Made by a program: the position numbers and the translations under genes | Source of the DNA: Ponticaulis koreensis DSM 19734 | GTDB lineage: Bacteria; Pseudomonadota; Alphaproteobacteria; Caulobacterales; Hyphomonadaceae | Direction: 5' to 3' | DNA: 64,000 nucleotides | Assembly (NCBI RefSeq): GCF_000420665.1 | Contig: NZ_ATVJ01000001.1 | Coordinates: 682,001-746,000 of the forward strand | In this document: one piece after another, positions 18,375 to 25,546 of the stretch | Layout of the letters: every line of letters starts with the position of its first letter | Numbering within the stretch: the first letter of the stretch is position 1 | Notes under the pieces: generated by a model | What the model saw: the letters and a program-made list of their open reading frames with translations, nothing else | Told to the model about the DNA's origin: nothing | The model's database searches: none

Positions 18375-18402
18375 ATATGGGAAAAGATTCGAAAGGCTCA
18401 AG
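18375..18402 (-). promoter_or_regulatory. Sigma-32 (RpoH)-type heat-shock promoter of dnaK
   Basis: On the minus strand a CTTG element, 17 nt, and CCCATAT form a close match to the RpoH consensus (CTTG-N17/18-CYYATNT). The predicted start of transcription would leave a leader of about 105 nt before dnaK. No inverted-repeat CIRCE element is seen here. Confidence 0.65.
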
Positions 18403-18504
18403 GCGTCAATGCATTTTGACCTCGCGAAATTGTGAAATTTCCGAGTGACGGCTCGGTAGAGCGCTCTATCTTTATGAATAGCGATAAAAATCAGCGGAAA
18501 ATCC

Positions 18505-19110
18505 ATGGAAATCCGGCCAAACGGAACACAATTTTTTTCACAACACGTGAGCACAGAGGATCAGAATCTGCTGCTGGAAGACATCCGTGCCCGGATTCCT
18601 GAAGCCCCGCTTTACACACCTACAATGCCTCGTACGGGAAAATCCATGTCTGTGCGCATGACAAATTTCGGCGCTGCAGGCTGGATGAGTGACACCAAAG
18701 GCTATCGCTATCAGCCCACCCACCCTGAAACCGGCAGTCCATGGCCGGATATTCCGCAAAGCATTCTTGATATCTGGACAGGCTTGTTACCCGATGCCCC
18801 CCTGCCAGATGTTTGCCTCTGCAATTATTATCCGGCGGACGCCAAAATGGGTCTGCATCAGGACAGAGACGAACAGGACCTGACAATTCCGGTCCTGTCT
18901 ATCTCTCTGGGAGACACCGCCCTCTTCCGCCTTGGCCAGACAACGCGCGGCGGCAAAACACAGTCCTTCAAGCTACGCTCCGGCGATGTGATGATCCTTC
19001 GAGGGTCAGATCGCCTCGCCTATCATGGCATAGACCGGATTTACCCCGGCACCTCGTCGCTTCTTAAGCAGGGCGGGCGGATCAATCTCACACTAAGAAA
19101 AGCTTTATAG
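18505..19110 (+). CDS. alkB: AlkB-family alkylated nucleic acid dioxygenase
   Basis: This Fe(II)/2-oxoglutarate dioxygenase removes methyl groups from 1-methyladenine or 3-methylcytosine. The 201-residue protein has all metal ligands, His118 and Asp120 (HQD) and His174, and the 2-oxoglutarate-binding RINLTLR motif (Arg192 and Arg198). The conserved NYYPADAKMGLHQD segment precedes the metal site. The length is close to E. coli AlkB (216). It is divergent from dnaK with 243 bp between. It is not associated with an ada gene here. Confidence 0.92.
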   Translation: MEIRPNGTQFFSQHVSTEDQNLLLEDIRARIPEAPLYTPTMPRTGKSMSVRMTNFGAAGWMSDTKGYRYQPTHPETGSPWPDIPQSILDIWTGLLPDAPLPDVCLCNYYPADAKMGLHQDRDEQDLTIPVLSISLGDTALFRLGQTTRGGKTQSFKLRSGDVMILRGSDRLAYHGIDRIYPGTSSLLKQGGRINLTLRKAL

Positions 19111-19130
19111 CTGGTATCGCAATTATCACT

Positions 19131-19147
19131 TTGAGAATTATTCTCAA
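19131..19147. promoter_or_regulatory. Fur-type palindromic operator
   Basis: The sequence TTGAGAATTATTCTCAA is a perfect palindrome of 8-bp arms around one central base. Its core TGAGAAT-T-ATTCTCA matches the 7-1-7 Fur box layout (TGATAAT-N-ATTATCA) with one change per arm. It lies 30 bp before the DUF2061-like gene, in promoter range, so iron-dependent repression of that gene is a reasonable prediction. Binding by Irr or another Fur-family regulator is possible. Confidence 0.55.
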
Positions 19148-19176
19148 CTAACCCACATTCAGTTCGTTGCTTTACC

Positions 19177-19407
19177 ATGCATGGACGAACCAGAATGTTG
19201 AAAACAATTACTTATGGCCTGATGCACTTGATCGTTGCCATCGCCGTTGCCTTTGCATTGACCCGCAACTGGCATGCAGCCTTAGCCATCGGCCTGATCG
19301 AACCTTTCGTGCAGACCTTTGCTTACACCGTGCATGAAAAACTCTGGTCGCGCGCAAAAGACCGGCGTGAAACGCATTCCAATCATCATCTGATCCCTAC
19401 GCCTTGA
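19177..19407 (+). CDS. DUF2061-like small membrane protein
   Basis: This is a 76-residue protein with two predicted membrane helices (KTITYGLMHLIVAIAVAFAL and LAIGLIEPFVQTFAYTV) and a His-rich tail. The spacing and the H-E-x-x-W ending of the second helix (TVHEKLW) are typical of DUF2061 proteins, whose function is unknown. Two in-frame ATGs, at 19177 and 19195, are possible starts. A Fur-like palindrome precedes it. The gene after it, 48 bp downstream, encodes a VanZ-like protein. Confidence 0.7.
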   Translation: MHGRTRMLKTITYGLMHLIVAIAVAFALTRNWHAALAIGLIEPFVQTFAYTVHEKLWSRAKDRRETHSNHHLIPTP

Positions 19408-19455
19408 TCGCGCCTCAAATCCCATTCAGATATCCATACGAACGCGCACGGCAGG

Positions 19456-20082
19456 ATGTCTTTGAGGCTTTATTTCTACATTTTTCTCACAGGTTTGATC
19501 GCAGCATCACTGATTATGTTCGCAATTGCTGTTGCGTGGCGCGTCCTTCCTCAACATCGCGACCGCGCAGAGCCTTACCTGCGCAGGCTCGCCTGGGCCG
19601 GATTGGTTGTAACGTTATGTATGGTGATCTTTGTCACCCATTTTCCAATGCCCGACGATTTTGGAGCGTATTGTGAAGCGCATTGGCGGGCTAGGCCAAA
19701 CTTAGACCCGTTATTCAGTTGGCACGAGCTAATTTGGCACGTCGAACGTCGTGGCAAGATTGATCTTATACCCATCATAACCTCCGGCACGGCGGTCCAA
19801 TTCGGGCTCAACCTTTTCATGCTGGCCCCATGCTCATTTTTCCTGCGTGCAGGCTGGCGTCATGGACTATGGACTGCGCTGGCGATCGGCTTTGGGACAT
19901 CACTTGCGATCGAAACGAGCCAGCTCACAGGCGTTTTCGGGATCATGCCATGCGCCTATCGCACCTTCGCAACCGAAGACCTTTGGGCGAACACACTCAG
20001 CGCTGTGATGGGATGGTTTGCGTTCCATCACATTGTCTCCCCACTTTTGAAGCGAGAAAACAAAGAGGACGCGGCCAGCTAG
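19456..20082 (+). CDS. VanZ-like family membrane protein
   Basis: This 208-residue membrane protein has about five hydrophobic segments. The LNLFMLAPCSFFLRAG and GTSLAIETSQL...DLWANTLSAVMG segments are the conserved core of VanZ-like proteins, including the ET-Q and D-x-x-x-N positions. The family includes teicoplanin-resistance VanZ, but most chromosomal members have no known role, so resistance is not implied. Its stop overlaps the end of the convergent dioxygenase gene by 4 bp. Confidence 0.78.
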   Translation: MSLRLYFYIFLTGLIAASLIMFAIAVAWRVLPQHRDRAEPYLRRLAWAGLVVTLCMVIFVTHFPMPDDFGAYCEAHWRARPNLDPLFSWHELIWHVERRGKIDLIPIITSGTAVQFGLNLFMLAPCSFFLRAGWRHGLWTALAIGFGTSLAIETSQLTGVFGIMPCAYRTFATEDLWANTLSAVMGWFAFHHIVSPLLKRENKEDAAS

Positions 20083-20885
20083 CCGAAGCGATAACCGGAC
20101 ACGGCTTTGCCGAGCACGATGTCAGAATATATCTGCTCACCTTGGTCGCCCGTCGCAGCGCCTGCGGCAATCATCATAGGCAAAAGGTGTTCAGAAGTCG
20201 GGTGAACTGCGCGCGCTGTTGGCACTTTCAGCCATTGCGCCAGCTTGTCATTACGACCGTCCGTATCGGTTGCTGCATCTGTCAGCCACTCATCGAATGC
20301 AACTGAAGCCGGGTTTGTCACCAGCGGCTGGTGATAGAGCTGACGCAGATTGTGATAACTGAGGCCTGAGCCGATGATCTGAACGCCCTCATCACGAAGC
20401 TTTGCCAGCGCCTGACCGTAACGGATCTGCTCTGCCGCATTATCCGTGTTCAGCATGGAAAGCTGTAGGATCGGCATGTCAGCATCCGGATAGATCAGCT
20501 TGAACGGCACGAACACGCCATGGTCGAGGCCGCGCTCTGTCTCTTCAGCTACGCGGTATCCGGCATCGTTTAAGAGTTCTTTTGTACGGGCTGCCAGCCA
20601 GCCTGACGTCTTCGCAGGCCATGTCAGCTCATATGTCTGCGGCGGAAAGCCGTAATAATCAAAATAGAGCTCTGGCGCTTCGGTTGTGATCATTGTCGGC
20701 ACATCTGTCAGCCAGTGCGCTGAGATGATCAGAACAGCCTTTGGCGGCTCTGGCAGGTCTTCCGGCAGCTTCTTCAGGAAGTCTGCCATACGGTCCCAGG
20801 TGTCCACAGGCGTGCCCGGAAACGGGTCCATAAAGAAACACGGACCACCGCCATGCGGGATAAAATATGTTGGCATACGGGTCAT
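20079..20885 (-). CDS. Class III extradiol-type dioxygenase (YgiD/4,5-DOPA dioxygenase-like)
   Basis: This 268-residue enzyme resembles zinc or iron extradiol dioxygenases of the DODA/LigB family. Metal-binding and catalytic histidines are visible: His11 in IPHGGGP, His57 in SAHW, the LDHGVFVP motif and the HPTSEHLLP motif. The E. coli relative YgiD cleaves L-DOPA in vitro; the natural substrate here is unknown. The gene is followed on the opposite strand by the VanZ-like gene and preceded by NhaC after 79 bp. Confidence 0.88.
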   Translation of the reverse strand: MTRMPTYFIPHGGGPCFFMDPFPGTPVDTWDRMADFLKKLPEDLPEPPKAVLIISAHWLTDVPTMITTEAPELYFDYYGFPPQTYELTWPAKTSGWLAARTKELLNDAGYRVAEETERGLDHGVFVPFKLIYPDADMPILQLSMLNTDNAAEQIRYGQALAKLRDEGVQIIGSGLSYHNLRQLYHQPLVTNPASVAFDEWLTDAATDTDGRNDKLAQWLKVPTARAVHPTSEHLLPMMIAAGAATGDQGEQIYSDIVLGKAVSGYRFG

Positions 20886-20963
20886 GTTGTATCTCCGTTT
20901 CGTTACGTGAGATCAGAAATGACCTCTCACGCACCAGGACGCAAGTACACACCTTTTGGTAAC

Positions 20964-22316
20964 CTATACCGCAGCCAGACCCGCCACAAGATAGAGCACA
21001 CACGCTATGCCTGCTGTCGTCAGTGCATACGGCAACTGAGTTCGCACGTGTGACAGGTGTTCAGAGCCGGAGGCGACACTCGCAATCAACGACGTATCCG
21101 AAATCGGAGAGCAGTGATCGCCAAATACGCCGCCGCCGAGTACGGCGGCGAGCGCCAGTGATGGCGGAATGCCAAGCGCGGCGGCCAGCGGCATGGCGAT
21201 TGGCACCAGAATGCCATAGGTGCCCCAGCTCGTGCCCGTCATGAAACTGGTGAGCGCCGCGGCGATGAACATCACCACAGGCACGGTGAATGCCGGAATG
21301 GATTCAGCTGCAATCGACGCTATATAGGCGCCTGTTCCAAGCTCCCGTAGGGAGCCGCCAAGCGCAATCGAGAACCAGAGTACAGCGACCATCGGCACCA
21401 TTTCGCCGACGCCCTTAAAGGCTTTCTCCTGAAGCTCTGAGCCGGAATAAACCTTGTTGAAGAAGAGCAGGCCTGCGGCAACGATGATCGCAAGGCAGAT
21501 CGCCCAGAGGATAGAACGCGCGCCATCGCCATCGGTGATATTACCATTGCCGGTCCACGCCATGAAGCCAAGCGCCGCGCCAACCATTATCACCAGAGGC
21601 AGCCACATATAGAGTGCCTTTGTCGGCTCAGGCCCCGCCTCGGTAATGGCACTTACCTTCTGGTCTGCGGTTTTCATCGGTCCGAAAACCTTGCCCGAAA
21701 TCGCGGTGAAATAGACGCCGATCAGGGTCAGAATTGCATAGAAATTCCACGGGATAGAGCCGAGCACCACATCAAGCGGGCGGTCGAACCCGTAATCGGC
21801 GACAAGGCTCAACGCATACGCGCCCCAGCCATTGAGAAGGATAATCACGCTCACCGGCGCAGAGGTGGAGTCGATAATATAAGCAAGCCGCTCACGCGAG
21901 AGCTTATGCGCATCATAGAGCGGTCGGCCGAGCACGCCGGAAGAGAGCAGGCTTACATTTGTCTCAATGAACACGACCGTACCCGTCGCGGCGACAGCGA
22001 GTTCTGCCTTGCGGCGACTACCAGCGACACCCGAGCGGATCAGCATATGCGCCATGGCAGAGACGCCGCCGGAATCCCTCATATAAGCGATCAATGCGCC
22101 AATCAGCAGACAGAAGACCAGAATGTGCGCATTATAGCTGGAGGCGAAGACCTCCATATTCCGGTCTGCAACACCCAGAAGCCCCATGCCCGGGTTAAAT
22201 GCCGCAATCAGGGTTTCAGACAGAAACAAAGCGGTCAGCAGCGCCGCATACACATTGCGCCAGACAACGGCGACGATAATCGCCGCAACCGGTGGAATGA
22301 TTGTCAGAATGTCCAT
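20964..22316 (-). CDS. NhaC-family Na+/H+ antiporter
   Basis: This is a 450-residue polytopic membrane protein with about 11 helices. The segment SFMTGTSWGTYGILVPIAMPLA and the GVFGDHCSPISDTSLIAS motif are hallmarks of the NhaC/ion transporter superfamily; the latter has the conserved DHCSPISDT core. It likely exchanges Na+ for H+ or a related substrate such as malate, which sequence alone cannot separate. It is the first gene of a possible pair with the dioxygenase gene downstream. Confidence 0.82.
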   Translation of the reverse strand: MDILTIIPPVAAIIVAVVWRNVYAALLTALFLSETLIAAFNPGMGLLGVADRNMEVFASSYNAHILVFCLLIGALIAYMRDSGGVSAMAHMLIRSGVAGSRRKAELAVAATGTVVFIETNVSLLSSGVLGRPLYDAHKLSRERLAYIIDSTSAPVSVIILLNGWGAYALSLVADYGFDRPLDVVLGSIPWNFYAILTLIGVYFTAISGKVFGPMKTADQKVSAITEAGPEPTKALYMWLPLVIMVGAALGFMAWTGNGNITDGDGARSILWAICLAIIVAAGLLFFNKVYSGSELQEKAFKGVGEMVPMVAVLWFSIALGGSLRELGTGAYIASIAAESIPAFTVPVVMFIAAALTSFMTGTSWGTYGILVPIAMPLAAALGIPPSLALAAVLGGGVFGDHCSPISDTSLIASVASGSEHLSHVRTQLPYALTTAGIACVLYLVAGLAAV

Positions 22317-22422
22317 GCGCCTGCCCCGCTTCGATACCGGCTGAATCTGTGACAGAAACAGATGGAAAGCCAGACCTGCGATTAAAAATCACTATTTGGT
22401 CAGCGCGGTGAGACGAAACCGG

Positions 22423-22812
22423 TCACATGTCGCCAGCACTCTGCAGCCGCCAGGCCGGAAAGCCTCGGTTTTGCCCCGCATGAAACAGACAAAGTTCATT
22501 GCCGGACGGGTCTTTAAACCGCGCTTCTCGCCAGCCCCAGACTTCATCGCGCGGCGCATTCAGAAATTCGACGCGCCGGGCGCACAAAGCTTTATAGCGT
22601 GCATCCACATCATCGCATTCGAAATAGATCACCACGCCCGGCGGCATGGCGTGATCTGCCACGTGTAGAGAGAGCGTCGAGCTACCAGACGGAAGCTCAA
22701 AACGGGCATAGCGTCCTTGCGAATACACAATCGGCTTGAGGCCGATCTGCCCGTAAAACTGATAGGCGGTTTCAAAGTCCGTGACCGGTAAAGTCACCTG
22801 ATTGAGGTCCAT
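22423..22812 (-). CDS. VOC/glyoxalase-fold protein
   Basis: This 129-residue single-domain protein has the vicinal-oxygen-chelate pattern. It begins with LNQVTLPVTDFETAYQFY, has a central ARFELPSG...LSLHVA strand pair, and ends with a DPSGNELCLFH strand. The metal-ligand candidates are a mid-domain His (SLHV) and a late Glu (GNEL). VOC members include glyoxalases, dioxygenases and antibiotic-binding proteins, and nothing here picks one. A ribosome site (AAAGGATGA on the minus strand) precedes the ATG. Confidence 0.75.
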   Translation of the reverse strand: MDLNQVTLPVTDFETAYQFYGQIGLKPIVYSQGRYARFELPSGSSTLSLHVADHAMPPGVVIYFECDDVDARYKALCARRVEFLNAPRDEVWGWREARFKDPSGNELCLFHAGQNRGFPAWRLQSAGDM

Positions 22813-22938
22813 GTCTCATCCTTTCATGACGAAAGGAGAGGTTATGGAATCTCAAGCGCAGTTGAGATCAAGCCAGAAAGCGCAAAAAAGCCGGACGCAT
22901 GGCCCGGCTCTTTCAAAATTAAAGATTTCAGAAGAGGA

Positions 22939-23544
22939 TCAGCCCGCGCTAACGGCCACCATAGCGGCGCGAAGCGTGCGGTTACCAATCTTCCAACCTG
23001 TCTGGAACGTCGCGGCGACTTTGCCTGATGGATGCTCGGACGGCATCTGGCTGACGGCCTGATGCAGGTTCGGGTCAAAATCAGAGCCCGGTTCTGCGTG
23101 GATCGCCGTAACGCCGTGACGGGCAAACGTCGCGTGCAGCTCTTTCTGGATCGCTTCTACACCAACGAGCAGGTTTTTACCCGCATCGGAAAGGCCATCA
23201 CGTTCGCCTTCAGGCAGCGCATCAAGCGCGCGCGCGAAGTTGTCAGACACAGGCAGAAGATCGCCAGCGAATTTCTCAACGGCATAAACGCGTGTGTCAG
23301 CTACCTGACGCTCGGCACGCTTACGAATGTTGTCCATCTCGGCATGTGCGCGCAGCACCTGATCTTTCAGCTTCGCGTTCTCGTCGGCCAGCATCTGGAA
23401 GCGTTGCTCCATAGAGATTTCGTCGTCAGCCTGCTTGCCGTCCATCTCGTTAGCCGCCGCTTCCATAGCGTCAGCCATTTCCTGTGCAGCTTCGCTCAGC
23501 TCCACATCGTCCTGGATTTCTGATGGGTCTCTGCCGTCACTCAT
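22939..23544 (-). CDS. grpE: GrpE nucleotide exchange factor
   Basis: GrpE releases ADP from DnaK and completes the chaperone cycle. The 201-residue protein has an acidic N-terminus and a long coiled coil around residues 45-95 (including LRAHAEMDNIRKRAERQV). The conserved NLHQAV and the GWKIGNRTLRAAMVAVS beta-domain end follow. The start codon follows the hrcA stop immediately (TAA then ATG), so both are translated from one message. The expected partners dnaK and dnaJ are about 5-8 kb to the left. Confidence 0.96.
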   Translation of the reverse strand: MSDGRDPSEIQDDVELSEAAQEMADAMEAAANEMDGKQADDEISMEQRFQMLADENAKLKDQVLRAHAEMDNIRKRAERQVADTRVYAVEKFAGDLLPVSDNFARALDALPEGERDGLSDAGKNLLVGVEAIQKELHATFARHGVTAIHAEPGSDFDPNLHQAVSQMPSEHPSGKVAATFQTGWKIGNRTLRAAMVAVSAG

Positions 23545-24612
23545 TTACTGTCCATCCCGTTTTTGGCGGCCATCCAGTATCTGGCCTACCACTTTGGCTG
23601 TATAGTTTACCATAGGTATCACCCGGGCATAATTCAGACTCGTTGGTCCGATCACGCCCAGAGCGCCTACAACTTTTCGGTCGCTGTTCATATAGGAAGA
23701 GACGATCATGCTGGAACCCGAAAGTGAAAAGAGAGAGTTCTCAGAGCCGATAAAAATGCGCGCTCCGGCAGCATCTCTAGTAGAATCAAGCACTTCCAGC
23801 ATGCTTTTTTTCCGTTCCAGCTCATCGAAAAGATGGCCGATCCGGTCAAGATCTTCCTTTGCGCTGGCCGTTTCAAGCAGATTTGCACGCCCGCGCACGA
23901 TCAAAGACCGTCCGCGATCCGGTTCTTCACCAGACCATTCAACAACGCCAAGGCGGATAAGATTGGCCGCCGCGGCATCGAGCTGAGCGCGTTTTTCGCT
24001 GAGTTCGCGTTCAATCTCCATGCGCGCTTCTGACAGGCGACGCCCGCGCATCCGCGCCGTGAGATAGTTCGACGCTTCCATCAGCGTGGTTGGGCCGATC
24101 TCCGGTCCGAAATCAATGATGCGGTTTTCAACATCGCCGCCATCAGAGACGAGAATACATAGCGCGCGCGCCGGCCCGAGCGGAATAAACTCTACCTGAC
24201 GGACCGGATCATCGCTCTTCGGAGATGACACCAGACTCGCTCCGCCTGTCAGGCCGGACAAAACCTCGGACGCTTCATTCAGAAGCTCATCCATATCCCT
24301 GCTGACGGCAGCAAGACGCGATTCGATCTGGTCGCGATCGTCCTCACCCACTTCACCGACTTCCAGAAGGCTATCGACAAAAAAGCGAAGGCCCGCATGG
24401 CTCGGCCTGCGACCGGCACTGATATGGGGCGCGTCAAGAAGCCCGAGCGAGACAAGGTCCGCCATCACATTGCGAATAGACGCAGGCGACAGGTCCACAC
24501 CGCGCTTGGAAATCGTGCGCGAGCCAACCGGCTCGCCTGTTTCAAGGTAAGCCTCTACAATCGTCTTAAATATTTCCCGCGATCTACGGTCGAGCGCTTG
24601 CAGGCTGGTCAT
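23545..24612 (-). CDS. hrcA: HrcA heat-inducible transcription repressor
   Basis: HrcA represses chaperone operons by binding the CIRCE inverted repeat. The 355-residue product has the winged-helix N-terminus (LDRRSREIFKTIVEAYLETG then GSRTISKR). A GAF-like domain and an inserted dimerisation region follow. It is the first gene of the hrcA-grpE operon, divergent from rph as in many Alphaproteobacteria. I found no CIRCE element in this window, so its targets (probably groESL) are elsewhere. Confidence 0.95.
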   Translation of the reverse strand: MTSLQALDRRSREIFKTIVEAYLETGEPVGSRTISKRGVDLSPASIRNVMADLVSLGLLDAPHISAGRRPSHAGLRFFVDSLLEVGEVGEDDRDQIESRLAAVSRDMDELLNEASEVLSGLTGGASLVSSPKSDDPVRQVEFIPLGPARALCILVSDGGDVENRIIDFGPEIGPTTLMEASNYLTARMRGRRLSEARMEIERELSEKRAQLDAAAANLIRLGVVEWSGEEPDRGRSLIVRGRANLLETASAKEDLDRIGHLFDELERKKSMLEVLDSTRDAAGARIFIGSENSLFSLSGSSMIVSSYMNSDRKVVGALGVIGPTSLNYARVIPMVNYTAKVVGQILDGRQKRDGQ

Positions 24613-24758
24613 AACTGAAGGGTCCGAGCGTTTGAGGTCTTTCGCGCCTCAAGATTTGAGGTCATTGCCAGAAAATACAAGTCTTTCCTGCAGGCCATGA
24701 TAGACGAACCGTCCGGTGATGATTAGACCGGCACCCAATTTCATCTGGAGATAATATC

Positions 24759-25472
24759 ATGCGCCCATCCGGACGGCAGGCAGACCAGCTTCGAACCATT
24801 TCACTCGAAACCAATGTGAACGCGTATGCGGAAGGCTCATGCCTTGCCAAATTCGGCAATACGCATGTGCTCTGCACAGCAAGCTGGGAGCCACGGGTTC
24901 CAGGCTGGATGAAGGGCAAAGGCGAAGGTTGGGTCACGGGCGAGTATGGCATGCTGCCACGCGCGACACACACACGCGGACGCCGTGAAGCTGCCGCTGG
25001 CAAACAGTCCGGCCGTACGCAGGAAATCCAGCGTCTGATCGGTCGTTCGCTTCGCGCAATCACAGACCTGAAGGCGCTTGGCGAAAACCAGATCACCATT
25101 GACTGCGACGTCATTCAGGCAGACGGCGGCACACGTACAGCCTCTATCACCGGCGGTTATGTGGCGCTGGCTCTGGCGTGCAAATACCTCGTCAAAGAAG
25201 GCGTGATCGACAGCTTCCCGCTGACAGCGCAGGCAGCAGCCATTTCTTGCGGCGTCTATAAAGACGTACCGGTTCTGGACCTTGATTATCCGGAAGATTC
25301 AGAAGGCGAAGTCGATGCGAACTTCGTGATGACCTCTGACGGCAACATCATCGAAATTCAGGGCACAGGCGAGGAGCGTAGCTTCACGCCGAACGAATTC
25401 GCTGAGCTGATGCGTCTGGCGCAAAAAGGCTGCGGCGAACTTTTCGAGGCGCAGCGCGCCGCGATTGGGTAG
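24759..25472 (+). CDS. rph: Ribonuclease PH
   Basis: RNase PH is a phosphate-dependent 3' exonuclease that trims tRNA ends. The 237-residue protein carries the RxxGR start (MRPSGRQ), the [17 protein letters not shown] core strands and the [29 protein letters not shown] phosphate/RNA region (described by parts). It also has the [16 protein letters not shown] motif. It is divergent from hrcA with 146 bp between. A bidirectional terminator hairpin follows at 25499. Confidence 0.97.
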   Translation: MRPSGRQADQLRTISLETNVNAYAEGSCLAKFGNTHVLCTASWEPRVPGWMKGKGEGWVTGEYGMLPRATHTRGRREAAAGKQSGRTQEIQRLIGRSLRAITDLKALGENQITIDCDVIQADGGTRTASITGGYVALALACKYLVKEGVIDSFPLTAQAAAISCGVYKDVPVLDLDYPEDSEGEVDANFVMTSDGNIIEIQGTGEERSFTPNEFAELMRLAQKGCGELFEAQRAAIG

Positions 25473-25498
25473 CACGTTCCAGCATTGGACAACAAAAA

Positions 25499-25524
25499 AA
25501 ACGCCGCCTCGAAGGGCGGCGTTT
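25499..25524. terminator. Bidirectional rho-independent terminator
   Basis: A perfect 10-bp stem (AAACGCCGCC with GGCGGCGTTT) and a 6-nt loop are flanked by an eight-A run on the left and a T-rich sequence on the right. It sits between the ends of rph and the convergent TonB receptor gene and can serve both. Confidence 0.85.
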
Positions 25525-25546
25525 CTATTCAGGCCGTATGAGCGAC

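Noticed and set aside
19456-20082. Glycopeptide-resistance function for the VanZ-like gene
   Set aside because: No other van genes are present and most VanZ-like proteins are not resistance genes.
24613-24758. CIRCE operator at hrcA-rph
   Set aside because: No TTAGCACTC-N9-GAGTGCTAA-like repeat is present; only a weak TTGAGG/CCTCAA repeat, which I did not annotate.
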